This document shows, one piece after another, positions 24,068 to 32,498 of a stretch of 54,694 nt of DNA. Location of the stretch: assembly GCA_036405515.1 (NCBI GenBank), contig DASWXM010000040.1, positions 1-54,694 on the forward strand, in the 5' to 3' direction. The notes under the pieces were generated by a model. It made no database searches and was not told the DNA's origin. It worked only from the letters and a program-made list of their open reading frames with translations. This stretch comes from JASLCR01 sp036405515 (GTDB lineage Bacteria; Patescibacteriota; Saccharimonadia; Saccharimonadales; Saccharimonadaceae). The position numbers and the translations under genes were made by a program. Each line of letters opens with the position of its first letter. Position 1 is the stretch's first letter.

Positions 24068-24324
24068 TGAGAGCGGTGATTGTTTACCGAGCTGAAAGCG
24101 ATCACCGGCGTCCTGTAGAGGAATTTCTTCATGATTTTAGTCGTCAGACGGGGAATACCGTAGAAGTTTATAACCCCGATGACAAAGAAGGCCAGGAATT
24201 TTGTAGAGTGTATGATGTCGTTGAGTATCCGACGATGATCGCGCTAGCCGATGACGGACAGTTGCTTGCAACCTGGCGCGGCTTACCATTGCCAACTATT
24301 TCGGAGGTGTCGTATTATGCATAA
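24067..24324 (+). CDS. thioredoxin-like protein without CxxC
   Basis: 85 residues. The strand-helix start (AVIVYRAESDHRRPVEEFLHDF), VEVYNPDD, and the cis-Pro segment VVEYPTMIALADDGQLLATWRG outline a thioredoxin fold, but the active-site CxxC at the start of the first helix reads ESDHRR. One Cys (in QEFCRVY) remains. It overlaps the NrdR-like gene by one base and VKOR by 8 bases, so it may be a binding rather than redox partner of VKOR. Confidence 0.65.
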   Translation: MRAVIVYRAESDHRRPVEEFLHDFSRQTGNTVEVYNPDDKEGQEFCRVYDVVEYPTMIALADDGQLLATWRGLPLPTISEVSYYA

Positions 24325-24934
24325 GTTTTTGAAATTACTCCAGCCGAAGACCGAAGGTAACGGTGTGTGGTGGACAATGCTGATTGCGGCATTGGCGGCA
24401 TTTGCAGCAGCTTTCACTCTTTCTGTAGAGAAAATACATCTCCTCCAGAATCCCGATGCAATACTAAGTTGTAGTGTGAACCTGGTTCTTAACTGTGCGA
24501 GTGTGATGCAAACTTGGCAGGCGAGCGTATTTGGTTTTCCGAATAGCTATATTGGTATTGCTGGCTTTGCGATCGTAATCGCTGTAGCGATGGGTGGTCT
24601 ACTCAGGGTGAAATATTCTCGGAACTACCTGGTAACGGCACAAGTATTTTATGGACTCGGGTTAATTTTTGCCTACTGGCTATTCTTCCAGAGTGTCTAC
24701 GTAATTCAAATACTCTGTCCATGGTGTTTGGTCGTGACCTTTACGACGACACTGATCTTTGAGAGCCTACTTCATTACAACTTACGTCAGAATAATTTTG
24801 GACTGAGCAAAGCGAATAACAAAAAAGTGCAAACATTCTTAGACAAACAGTTCGACCGTGTCATTATAGCGGCATGGATCGTGTTAATGGTGCTGCTGGT
24901 GATGCTAAAATTCGGCGAAGGCTTGTGGAGCTAG
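24317..24934 (+). CDS. vitamin K epoxide reductase (VKOR) family membrane protein
   Basis: 205 residues from the ATG at 24317. Four to five membrane helices (about 19-37, 78-96, 105-127, 131-150 and 185-202). Loop cysteines C52 and C60 and the membrane CPWC (134-137) match the VKOR electron path. Bacterial VKOR reoxidises DsbA-like proteins to form disulphides in secreted proteins; the Cys-containing prepilin-like protein at 32499 could be a client. The preceding thioredoxin-like gene overlaps. Confidence 0.85.
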   Translation: MHKFLKLLQPKTEGNGVWWTMLIAALAAFAAAFTLSVEKIHLLQNPDAILSCSVNLVLNCASVMQTWQASVFGFPNSYIGIAGFAIVIAVAMGGLLRVKYSRNYLVTAQVFYGLGLIFAYWLFFQSVYVIQILCPWCLVVTFTTTLIFESLLHYNLRQNNFGLSKANNKKVQTFLDKQFDRVIIAAWIVLMVLLVMLKFGEGLWS

Positions 24935-24951
24935 CCCTGTAGTTGTATACT
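24923..24951 (+). promoter_or_regulatory. promoter of the T-box/ileS operon
   Basis: TTGTGG (24923-24928), 17-base spacer, TATACT (24946-24951), overlapping the VKOR stop region. Start site near 24958. Confidence 0.65.
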
Positions 24952-24957
24952 GTAAGG

Positions 24958-25136
24958 TGTAAATCCGTTTGAGTGGTTATCACCCACGAGGAGCAGAAAG
25001 AACGCCCCCGCTAGTAGAATCTGCCGCAGCACTGTGTAAATGTGTAATAAAGTGCTAAGAATTCCTTCTTAGAAACTGGATGGTACCGTCCGTGAAACCC
25101 TTCTCGGATTCCAGTGGTTAAGAAGGGATTTTTATT
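24958..25136 (+). promoter_or_regulatory. T-box leader upstream of the ileS operon
   Basis: The leader carries the T-box core GGATGGTACCGTCC (about 25077-25090), where UGGU can pair with an uncharged tRNA ending ACCA (discriminator A, as in tRNA-Ile). A stem I-like element GCAGA/TCTGC encloses AGTAGAATC, whose ATC is a possible Ile specifier. CCTTCTTA and ACTGGA upstream can pair with TCCAGT and TAAGAAGG downstream, in competition with the terminator at 25098-25134. With ileS downstream this fits tRNA-Ile sensing. The specifier placement is inference. Confidence 0.8.
25098..25134 (+). terminator. regulated terminator of the T-box
   Basis: CCCTTCT (25098-25104) pairs with AGAAGGG (25121-25127), followed by ATTTTTATTT. 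It lies before the first gene of the operon. Confidence 0.8.
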
Positions 25137-25146
25137 TGGAGAAAAT

Positions 25147-25392
25147 ATGAGCGAGCAGCTACAGTCACCACAATACATTGACGCAAAAGCTCCTGATTAT
25201 GACAGGTTGGCTGAATCACTACGAATCTATCTTGATAATTCACCAAGTGCAGAAGACCTGGCCGGATTAAACGGCGATAGTCTCGTCGCGACAGTTATTT
25301 GGTGGGCAAAAGAGGCTAATCAAGCTGACCCGTATACAGTTGTTTCAGAGATTTTTGGTACTGAAGTATGGGAGGCTGGTCAATGGATATGA
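25147..25392 (+). CDS. small acidic protein of the ileS operon
   Basis: 81 residues from the ATG at 25147 (GGAGAAA upstream; the frame is open further but would lie in the T-box terminator). Acidic and helical with conserved-looking WWAKEANQADPYTVVSEIFGTEVWEAGQW. No family recognised. It overlaps the acetyltransferase by 10 bases and is under T-box control with ileS. Confidence 0.65.
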   Translation: MSEQLQSPQYIDAKAPDYDRLAESLRIYLDNSPSAEDLAGLNGDSLVATVIWWAKEANQADPYTVVSEIFGTEVWEAGQWI

Positions 25393-25931
25393 CGTCATCC
25401 GAGCATGAATCAAAGTTGGCCTTTGAGATGCGTGCACCGACGATGGACGATGTGCAGGCTATCCGCCGCATGCATGCGCAGGCATGGCTTGATACGTATC
25501 CAAATGATGAGCTTGGTGTTTCCTATGATTGGGTGAAAGAGCGGACTGACTCATGGCTTACGCCGGAAGGGCTTCAAAAGTCCCGTGATCACTTCTCGAA
25601 TGTTTTTGATAATCCTGATCATTTTCATCGTGTGGCAGTTGATGATGATAAGATTGTTGGACTTGTTCATGGGTTGGTGCAAGATGGGCATAAACACCTG
25701 GGCGCCCTGTACCTCGATAAGAAATATCACGGATCTGGGTTGGCATATAAACTAATGGATCAGGTAAATGAGTGGTTTGGGAATGACGAAGTTGATCTTG
25801 AAGTTGTAACGTATAATCATCGTGCTATCGCTTTTTATGAAAAATATGGCTTTCAGGCCACTGGCAAAGAAAACGAACTTTTTGGAGGAAAGATGCCAAA
25901 TACAACGATGACACGGAAAGGAAAGAAGTGA
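25383..25931 (+). CDS. GNAT-family N-acetyltransferase
   Basis: 182 residues from the ATG at 25383 (GGGAGG upstream). GNAT motif order is visible: N-terminal RAPTMDDVQAIRRMHAQAW, strand 4 LGALYLDKKYHGSGLAYKLMDQV (the acetyl-CoA loop, usually Q/RxxGxG/A, here KYHGSGLA), then YNHRAIAFYEKYGF. Substrate unknown. Its stop shares a base with the ileS ATG. Confidence 0.85.
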   Translation: MDMTSSEHESKLAFEMRAPTMDDVQAIRRMHAQAWLDTYPNDELGVSYDWVKERTDSWLTPEGLQKSRDHFSNVFDNPDHFHRVAVDDDKIVGLVHGLVQDGHKHLGALYLDKKYHGSGLAYKLMDQVNEWFGNDEVDLEVVTYNHRAIAFYEKYGFQATGKENELFGGKMPNTTMTRKGKK

Positions 25932-28807
25932 TGAAATTCAAGCACGGCACACGCAGGCGAGCGCTGGAATATGAAAAAGATTGGGTGCAGCGCTGGAAGC
26001 AGGATAAGACATTTGAAAAATCGGTAGAGAATCGGCCGAAAGATAACTCATATGTGTTTTATGACGGGCCACCGTTTATTTCCGGTGTGCCACATCATGG
26101 TACGCTGCTTAGCTCGATTGTGAAAGACGCAGTGCCACGCTATCAGACAATGAAAGGCAAGCGCGTCGAACGTGTCTGGGGCTGGGATTGTCACGGTCTG
26201 CCAGCGGAACGCTTCACCGAAAAGAAACTCGGTATTCATAGCCGCCAAGAAGTCATCGAATACGGCATTGAAAAGTATATCAACGCCACTCGCGAAAACA
26301 TGGTGCAGACCAGTAGCGAATGGGAAGACGTCGTGGACCGTATTGGTCGTTGGGTGGATTTCCAGGGTGCGTACAAGACCATGGATAAAGATTACATGGA
26401 ATCGATCTGGTGGGCATTTAAGACCCTGTATGAAAAGGGCAAAATCTACGAAGGCGAAAAGGTGCTGATGTACTGCACGCTCGATGGTACGCCGCTTTCA
26501 AAAGCCGAAGTCACGATGGATGCTGGCGCCTACCAGGACGTGACCGACCCGAGCGTGTTTGTGAAGTTTAAGCTCGAAGACGGTTCAACTCTCCTTGCAT
26601 GGACAACGACACCATGGACGCTCCCCGCGAATACGGCACTCGCAGTGAACGAGGGACTTGAGTATGTGGAGGTTGAGGTTGACGGTGAAGCATTTATTCT
26701 TGCCAAAGAATTAGTCGAAAAAGTACTACAGGATGAAAAACACCAACCGCTCGAACATAAAGTACTTCGAACGCTCAAGGGCAAGGATCTTGTAGGCAAA
26801 AGTTACGAGCCACTTCTTGGCGTGAATCGTGGCAAAAATGCCCACAAAGTATGGTCGGCAGACTACGTTAGTAGTGAGGATGGTACGGGCATTGTTCATT
26901 TGGCGCCGACCTATGGTGAAGAAGACTTTGCGCTGGCAAAGGAAAAGAAATTTCCAGCAGTGCATGTCATTGACGAGAACGGTTTCTATACGGAAGGTGA
27001 CTGGAAGGGCGCAAATGTCTGGGAGATTAACAAGCAGATCGCCAAAGATCTCAAAAAGCGTGGTATCGTCTGGAAAATTGATTATATTCGCCACAGCTAC
27101 CCGCACTGTCACCGTTGTGGGACAAGGCTAATGTACCGGGCGCATCCGAGCTGGTTTATGGATATCGATGGTCAGCGTGAAAAGATGCTTGAGAAGAATG
27201 GGCCGATCGAATGGTTTCCGTCTCATGTGAAACATGGTCGGTTTGAAAAGACAGTGCAGCAAGCACCGGATTGGAATATCTCACGTGATCGTTTCTGGGC
27301 GACGGCGATGCCAGTATGGAAATCTGAATCCGGCAAGACGAAAGTTGTCGGTAGTTATGCTGAACTAAAAGAGCTTTCTGGCGTGGAGCTTGAAGATTAC
27401 CACCGTCCATGGATTGATGACGTGAAGTTTACGATCGACGGTGAAGAATATACACGCATCGACAAGGTGATGGACAGTTGGTTTGAAGCCGGGTCAATGC
27501 CGTTTGCTCAGTTCCATTATCCATTCGAGAACAAAGAAAAGTTTGAAGCCAATTTCCCTGGTGATTTTATTGTCGAATATATCGGCCAGGTCCGTGCATG
27601 GTTCTACTACATGCACGCCATGAGCGTGGCACTATTCGGCGAAAATAGTTTTAAAAATGTTATCGTGACTGGCAACGTCGCGGGTAATGACGGCCGCAAG
27701 ATGAGCAAGAGCTACGGTAACTATACTGATCCGAACGAATTAATGGATAAGTTCTCGGCTGACTCACTGCGCTTCCTCTTACTTAGTTCACCACTACTCA
27801 ATGGTGAAGATTTCGCACTCCAAGATAAAGAGGTAGGCGATGTTGCGCGCAAACTCGGCATGATATGGAACATGTACGATTTCTTCACGATGTACGCCGA
27901 GGTGGATGGCTGGGAATTTAAGGGCGAGCTAAAAGACCCGCTTGAAGAGCTAAAGAACCCCCTCGATCTCTGGATTGTCAGCCGCGCGCATCAACTGGTA
28001 GCCGAAGTCGAAGAGAGTATGGAGCGTTACGACATTCCAAATGCACTAAGTCCGATCTTGCCGTTCCTCGATGACGCGTCCAATTGGTACGTACGCCGTT
28101 CACGCCGCCGTTTTTGGAAATCTGAAGATGATGGTGACAAAAACGATGCGTACCGCACACTCCATTACGTACTCATACGTTTGGCGTACGTTCTTGCTCC
28201 ATTTACGCCATTCTTGGCTGAAGAGCTGTACCATAATCTGACAGGTGACAAAGAATCAATTCATCTCAAGGACTGGTTGTCAGCTGGGCACACTGATACA
28301 TTAGTACTCGATGAGATGAAAGAAGCGCGTGGAGTGATTAATGATATTCTGTCGCTGAGGGCAAAAGAAGGTGTCAAGACTAGGCAGCCACTTGCGTACG
28401 CCAAAGTTGAAACAGCGCATGATTTTCGGCCAGAGATTCGTGAGATGGTAATTGACGAAGTAAATATTAAGAAAATTGATTTTGTTTATGATGAAAACCT
28501 CTCAAATAAGCGCGAAAATACTAAGATTGGTGTAGAACTAAACATTACTCCAGAACTTAGACGTGAAGGCATGATGCGCGAAGTAATTCGTCATGTACAG
28601 TCAGCGCGCAAGACTGCTGGACTGAACGTTAACGATAGGATACAGCTTTCGTTGCAGACGGGTGACGAGCAGCTTCAACGAACAATCGAAGAGTATGGGG
28701 AAGTGATCTGTCAAGAGACGCTCGCATCGCTCGGCGAGACTACATCTTATGAGTCGCTGGTTAAGATCGACGGCGCTGAACTCACGATATTTCTTGAAAA
28801 AGCTTGA
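25931..28807 (+). CDS. ileS: isoleucyl-tRNA synthetase
   Basis: 958 residues. HIGH-like PHHG (54-57), KMSKS (about 588-592), editing domain with TTPWTLPANTALAV, CHRCG (about 392-396) and a C-terminal anticodon-binding domain. The C-terminal extension with MREVIRHVQSARKTAGLNVNDRI fits the type-2 (eukaryote-like) IleRS, often less sensitive to mupirocin; that is a family inference. The gene can start at the GTG at 25928 or the ATG at 25931; I prefer ATG, overlapping the acetyltransferase stop. Controlled by the T-box leader. Confidence 0.95.
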   Translation: MKFKHGTRRRALEYEKDWVQRWKQDKTFEKSVENRPKDNSYVFYDGPPFISGVPHHGTLLSSIVKDAVPRYQTMKGKRVERVWGWDCHGLPAERFTEKKLGIHSRQEVIEYGIEKYINATRENMVQTSSEWEDVVDRIGRWVDFQGAYKTMDKDYMESIWWAFKTLYEKGKIYEGEKVLMYCTLDGTPLSKAEVTMDAGAYQDVTDPSVFVKFKLEDGSTLLAWTTTPWTLPANTALAVNEGLEYVEVEVDGEAFILAKELVEKVLQDEKHQPLEHKVLRTLKGKDLVGKSYEPLLGVNRGKNAHKVWSADYVSSEDGTGIVHLAPTYGEEDFALAKEKKFPAVHVIDENGFYTEGDWKGANVWEINKQIAKDLKKRGIVWKIDYIRHSYPHCHRCGTRLMYRAHPSWFMDIDGQREKMLEKNGPIEWFPSHVKHGRFEKTVQQAPDWNISRDRFWATAMPVWKSESGKTKVVGSYAELKELSGVELEDYHRPWIDDVKFTIDGEEYTRIDKVMDSWFEAGSMPFAQFHYPFENKEKFEANFPGDFIVEYIGQVRAWFYYMHAMSVALFGENSFKNVIVTGNVAGNDGRKMSKSYGNYTDPNELMDKFSADSLRFLLLSSPLLNGEDFALQDKEVGDVARKLGMIWNMYDFFTMYAEVDGWEFKGELKDPLEELKNPLDLWIVSRAHQLVAEVEESMERYDIPNALSPILPFLDDASNWYVRRSRRRFWKSEDDGDKNDAYRTLHYVLIRLAYVLAPFTPFLAEELYHNLTGDKESIHLKDWLSAGHTDTLVLDEMKEARGVINDILSLRAKEGVKTRQPLAYAKVETAHDFRPEIREMVIDEVNIKKIDFVYDENLSNKRENTKIGVELNITPELRREGMMREVIRHVQSARKTAGLNVNDRIQLSLQTGDEQLQRTIEEYGEVICQETLASLGETTSYESLVKIDGAELTIFLEKA

Positions 28808-28915
28808 CACTACGCTTGTATAGGCGTATACCAGAGGTATATCTCGGGTCAACACAAACACAATTGAACACGGCATGAGGTACGCTCTTTCCTAGAAAAC
28901 AGAGAGGGGAAAGTC

Positions 28916-29191
28916 ATGAGCGTTTGTCATGTATCACCGGTGATGAACGAAGTGGTTCACGCCATCATCGACGGAAGTACCGACAGGGGTGAGACGCCTC
29001 CAGGAGTGGTTTTGAGCGAGCTCAACAACCTTTGTGTCGGACTCGGCATGGCACGGGATGCGTTGCCGCGTGAGCTGCGAAACCTTCGTGACGACGCACG
29101 GCAGCGCGAACGCGATGGCTCAAGCGGCTTCCGTGTGGATGCGCTGTGTGACTTGTTGGTCATGTATGGCCCATGGGCTACTCGCGCCTGA
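28916..29191 (+). CDS. GC-rich orphan small protein
   Basis: 91 residues, helical, Arg/Asp rich in the middle (LPRELRNLRDDARQRERDGSSGFR). No family recognised. GAGGGGAAA precedes the ATG. One 60-base line (29041) has 39 G+C by hand count, well above the neighbouring genes. It stands alone between ileS and a GC-poor gene, with hairpins after it, like the genes at 8233-9577. The 108 bases before it hold an inverted repeat TATACC/GGTATA (about 28829-28842) but no clear promoter. Confidence 0.6.
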   Translation: MSVCHVSPVMNEVVHAIIDGSTDRGETPPGVVLSELNNLCVGLGMARDALPRELRNLRDDARQRERDGSSGFRVDALCDLLVMYGPWATRA

Positions 29192-29266
29192 GGTGGCTCG
29201 TGTGGCCACCAAGCTCTTCTGTTTCACCTCAAAGGGGTGCCTGGTATGAGCCGGCACCCCTGAAAC
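29192..29266 (+). terminator. tandem hairpins after the GC-rich orphan
   Basis: First hairpin GGTGGC/GCCACC (29192-29197 with 29205-29210); second, outer GTTTCA/TGAAAC (29221-29226 with 29261-29266) around a 9-bp stem AGGGGTGCC/GGCACCCCT (29233-29241 with 29253-29261); the two share one base, so they are alternatives at the edge. No T-run, so RNA stabilisation or factor-aided termination is possible. Confidence 0.55.
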
Positions 29267-29285
29267 ATGTCCAAAGATAGTGTGG

Positions 29286-29314
29286 TTGACTTTTTATAAT
29301 TTTTATGCTTAAAT
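29286..29314 (+). promoter_or_regulatory. promoter of the 71-residue protein gene
   Basis: TTGACT (29286-29291), 17-base spacer ending TATGC, TTAAAT (29309-29314). The leader to the ATG at 29347 is A-rich without a Shine-Dalgarno. Confidence 0.7.
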
Positions 29315-29346
29315 AGAGTGCGTAAACAACTAAAAACAAAACCAAT

Positions 29347-29562
29347 ATGTTAGACTTTTTATCTCATAAAATCCATTTGACTCCGCCCGATCCACTTGGC
29401 GGTGGATTGGCCGAAGAAATTGCGGCAGAGCGGGCGGAGCCAGAGGCTATCGTGCTCGATGAAGAACCAGGGGAATCCCTCGCTGATAAATGGCAGGAAG
29501 CTATTGATGAGTTCAAAAATGACCCTGAGTACATTGATTTAATGCGTTCAATGGATGAGTAA
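29347..29562 (+). CDS. small acidic protein of unknown function
   Basis: 71 residues with a Pro/Gly-rich segment (HLTPPDPLGGGLAEEI) and an acidic C-terminal half. No family recognised. It is followed 43 bases later by the metallopeptidase-like gene, which has its own -10. No ribosome site, but a strong promoter. Confidence 0.55.
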   Translation: MLDFLSHKIHLTPPDPLGGGLAEEIAAERAEPEAIVLDEEPGESLADKWQEAIDEFKNDPEYIDLMRSMDE

Positions 29563-29564
29563 TA

Positions 29565-29573
29565 TGCTATACT
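29565..29573 (+). promoter_or_regulatory. extended -10 upstream of the metallopeptidase
   Basis: TGCTATACT immediately after the stop of the preceding gene; leader about 26 bases, with ATAGT/ACTAT as a small inverted repeat and no clear Shine-Dalgarno. Confidence 0.55.
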
Positions 29574-29605
29574 TTATATAGTAAAACTATTCATATCAAA
29601 AGTAG

Positions 29606-29992
29606 ATGAACGAATTATCCGACCAAGAATTTGACCAATTGATCACCCGGGCGATGGATGAGCTACCGCAGGAGTATATTCGCGATATGCATAATGTCGC
29701 GATTGTGATGGCAGACGCGCCAACGGATGAACAGCGAGAGCGACTAAAATTACGGGGTAACCAGCTGCTGCTTGGACTTTTCGAAGGAGTGCCACGAACA
29801 ATGCAGACAGGTAGTGAAGCCGGACTTTTGCCGGGGAAAATCACGCTGTTTAAGCATCATATCCTAGCGGCCGTACACAATGAGCAAAGTCTTTTTGAAC
29901 AAATTAAGCGTACACTATGGCACGAGATTGCACACTACTACGGCCTGGATCATGGTCATATCGATCACCTTGAGCGCCGGCCTAAGTCATAG
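29606..29992 (+). CDS. minimal zinc metallopeptidase (MMP-like, PF06262-type)
   Basis: 128 residues. HEIAHYYGLDH (106-116) is the HExxHxxGxxH zinc motif placed near the C-terminus, as in the minimal 'possibly matrix metalloproteinase' family. FxHHIL and the preceding LPGKITLFK strand fit the same fold. Cytosolic; substrates of the family are unknown. It is the second HExxH protein in the window, after the one at 904-1374. Confidence 0.85.
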   Translation: MNELSDQEFDQLITRAMDELPQEYIRDMHNVAIVMADAPTDEQRERLKLRGNQLLLGLFEGVPRTMQTGSEAGLLPGKITLFKHHILAAVHNEQSLFEQIKRTLWHEIAHYYGLDHGHIDHLERRPKS

Positions 29993-30019
29993 ATAAGCCT
30001 AACTCTTAGCTTGCTGCCA

Positions 30020-30028
30020 TGGTATACT
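30020..30028 (+). promoter_or_regulatory. extended -10 of the surface protein gene
   Basis: TGGTATACT, 55 bases before the ATG at 30084, whose ribosome site is GAGGGG. Confidence 0.55.
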
Positions 30029-30083
30029 AGAGGCAACCAATATAACTATCTTGTGAGTGGAGTCACAGATTGAAGAGGGGTTG

Positions 30084-31640
30084 ATGAGGAAGACGACGTG
30101 GTCCTATAGAGGGCATAAGATACGATTATCACTAATCGGAGTCTTGTTCGTGCTCCTACAGAGTGCAGTGGCGCCAGCTGCATACGCAGCCGGAATCAGT
30201 ATATCTCCATCTAGCCTGCAGGTACTCAGTAACTCTACGCAGTACAGTGCTGTAGACGCAAGAAATTACGAGCAGCTTACAGTTTCGTTTCACTATAATG
30301 CCGAAAAACTTGAGGCAGGTGATCAACTCAACTACGGATGGAAGACTGAAAGTGGAGAGGGCCTGCTCGATACTATCGATGGACGTGCGGAATCGGCAGA
30401 GGATGCCGAAAGTGGTAATGATGAAACAGGTAACGTGACATCACTCGCTTTGCCAGCTAGTTTGGCCAATACCCAATTTCAGCTTTTTTTTCAGAATACC
30501 GGTACAACATCCGGTACGAACGATCAGATCGACATTTCTTTGATCCAGGTGAATGGCGATGCAATGAAAGTGGGTGATGCTACTCCGCCATCGGCGCCGA
30601 CTGCATCTCCGGTGCCTGGCACCTATAACACACCAAAGTCTGTCGTACTTGCTTCCACTGATGACGGACCTGGCCAGGTAAAAATCTATTATACAACGGA
30701 CGGCACGACCCCTGACAAGACAAGCCAGCTATATACCGCATCAATTGAAGTAACTGCAAGCCAAACCATTAAAGCTATTGCCTATGATATCGCCGATAAT
30801 GCATCGGAAGTGGCCGTATTGATATATATTATTGACACGGCAGTGCCCGTGATTGAAAACGTGCAGTATTCTAACGCCGGTGCGGCCACGAATACGGATG
30901 TCACGGTAACAATTACGACTAATGAGGCTGTCATAGCTCCTGAAGGGTGGGTAAAGGAGTCTGACACTGTCTTTAAGAAACAATACGCTGACAATGTAGA
31001 GGATTCAGTCATTGTGACGGATCTCGCTGGTAACAGCTCTGATCCGAAACCTATAAAGGTGGAGGGAATTGATAGAGTAGCTCCTACGGTTGCTTTAAAC
31101 GGCACCGTAGAAAACGGGGCATATACGGGATCGGTATCGTACGAAGCAGCGGATGATAAAAGTATTCAGACAGTTACAGTAAACGGCATTGCTGCACCAT
31201 CGAGCGGTATACTGTCAGAGCCCGGCAATTACACGATCGTTGCTACGGATACCGCAAGCAATACAGTGATGGAACAGTTGGTAATCATTATCATATCTCC
31301 GCCAGCGGTTGGGGAAGCAGTTGCTAAGCCACCTGCAGCATTAATGCCCGTCGTTCCAGTGTCGGCTCCCACGGTTGCCTTGCCGGGCAGGAGTGCTTCA
31401 GGTGATGCTATCACTGCAGCAAAGTCAGATTTAGAAAAGAGTATTGCAAGCGTGTCCGATAGAGATACCGTCAAGATAGATGGTCAACCTGAAGACGATG
31501 ATACCGTGCTCGCCCCGAGTGAAGAAGGGTGGAAGTTGCTCGGTATAGCTTGGTATTGGTACGCATTGCTTGGTGGGCTAGTTGGTGCGGGGTGGTGGTT
31601 CTTTAAGGCACGATACCAGACGAGTAAAGACGAATTCTAG
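30084..31640 (+). CDS. secreted, membrane-anchored surface protein with chitobiase/HYR-like repeats
   Basis: 518 residues from the ATG at 30084 (GAGGGG upstream). Signal peptide 1-36 ending AYA-A. An all-beta N-terminal domain, then from about 175 a chitobiase/beta-hexosaminidase C-terminal-type repeat (PGTYNTPKSVVLAS ... IYYTTDGTTP ... IKAIAYD), followed by two bacterial Ig or HYR-like repeats, a Pro/Ala linker, and a C-terminal membrane helix (about 487-508) with a basic tail. This is an extracellular stalk, plausibly a host-cell adhesin (inference). galU begins 12 bases after its stop. Confidence 0.75.
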   Translation: MRKTTWSYRGHKIRLSLIGVLFVLLQSAVAPAAYAAGISISPSSLQVLSNSTQYSAVDARNYEQLTVSFHYNAEKLEAGDQLNYGWKTESGEGLLDTIDGRAESAEDAESGNDETGNVTSLALPASLANTQFQLFFQNTGTTSGTNDQIDISLIQVNGDAMKVGDATPPSAPTASPVPGTYNTPKSVVLASTDDGPGQVKIYYTTDGTTPDKTSQLYTASIEVTASQTIKAIAYDIADNASEVAVLIYIIDTAVPVIENVQYSNAGAATNTDVTVTITTNEAVIAPEGWVKESDTVFKKQYADNVEDSVIVTDLAGNSSDPKPIKVEGIDRVAPTVALNGTVENGAYTGSVSYEAADDKSIQTVTVNGIAAPSSGILSEPGNYTIVATDTASNTVMEQLVIIIISPPAVGEAVAKPPAALMPVVPVSAPTVALPGRSASGDAITAAKSDLEKSIASVSDRDTVKIDGQPEDDDTVLAPSEEGWKLLGIAWYWYALLGGLVGAGWWFFKARYQTSKDEF

Positions 31641-31646
31641 TATACT
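31641..31646 (+). promoter_or_regulatory. -10 of galU (leaderless start)
   Basis: TATACT starts at the base after the previous stop codon and ends 6 bases before the galU ATG; no Shine-Dalgarno. Confidence 0.65.
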
Positions 31647-31652
31647 GGTGCT

Positions 31653-32465
31653 ATGACTAAAATTACGAAAGCAATTATTCCTGTGGCCGGGTGGGGAACC
31701 CGTATGCTGCCAATCACAAAAGCAATCGAAAAATGCATGCTACCTATTGGTACGCGTCCAGTAATCGACTACGTAGTACGTGATTTAATTGATGCTGGAG
31801 TCGATGATATTTATTTTGTCGTAGGAGAGCAAAGCACTCAGGTGCAGAATTACTATCGAAGTAATATCCAGCTCAACGACTATCTGAAGCGTCAAGGTAA
31901 AGAAGATAAATTACCACTGGTGGCGCCAATCGAAGGCGTGAAGTTTCATTTTATCATGCAACCAAGCAGCGGCAAGTATGGTACAGCTGTTCCGGTTGGG
32001 CTTGTAAATGACTACATAGATGATGGAGAACTTGTAGCGGTAATCATGGGCGATGACTTTATCTATAATCAGGATGGTACAAATGAAATTAAGCGTTTGT
32101 TGGAAGCTGCGGGCGATAGTGGCTCAATGATCGGAGTTAATGTACGACGTGAAGATGTATCGAAGTACGGTGTTCTCCAGCTCGATCAGCAGGGAAATTA
32201 TCAGAAAATCGTCGAGAAACCACGTCTCGAAGATGCACCAAGTACATTGATAAATGTGAGCAAGTATGTGTTGCCGAAGGCTGCAATCGAAGCTGCCGTA
32301 ACGATTCCGGCAAATCCTGTACGAGGAGAGTATGAGATAACTGATGTTATTAACCAGTACGTAACAAGTGGTGGCGTGATAAAGGTTGTTGAGGCTCAGG
32401 GTGAGTTTCTCGACGCAGGAAGTGTTGATGGCTGGCTGCACGCCAACAATGTCATTTTAGGCTAG
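31653..32465 (+). CDS. galU: UTP-glucose-1-phosphate uridylyltransferase
   Basis: 270 residues. N-terminal nucleotide-binding signature GWGTRMLPITKAIEKCMLPI, catalytic Lys region IVEKP, and VMGDDFIY match GalU. It makes UDP-glucose for envelope polysaccharide; the LCP and O-antigen-ligase-like genes at 37919-41021 would draw on that pool. Length is slightly short of the usual 290. Confidence 0.92.
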   Translation: MTKITKAIIPVAGWGTRMLPITKAIEKCMLPIGTRPVIDYVVRDLIDAGVDDIYFVVGEQSTQVQNYYRSNIQLNDYLKRQGKEDKLPLVAPIEGVKFHFIMQPSSGKYGTAVPVGLVNDYIDDGELVAVIMGDDFIYNQDGTNEIKRLLEAAGDSGSMIGVNVRREDVSKYGVLQLDQQGNYQKIVEKPRLEDAPSTLINVSKYVLPKAAIEAAVTIPANPVRGEYEITDVINQYVTSGGVIKVVEAQGEFLDAGSVDGWLHANNVILG

Positions 32466-32498
32466 CAGCCATAAGCGCTATGGTGTAAAATGCAACAT

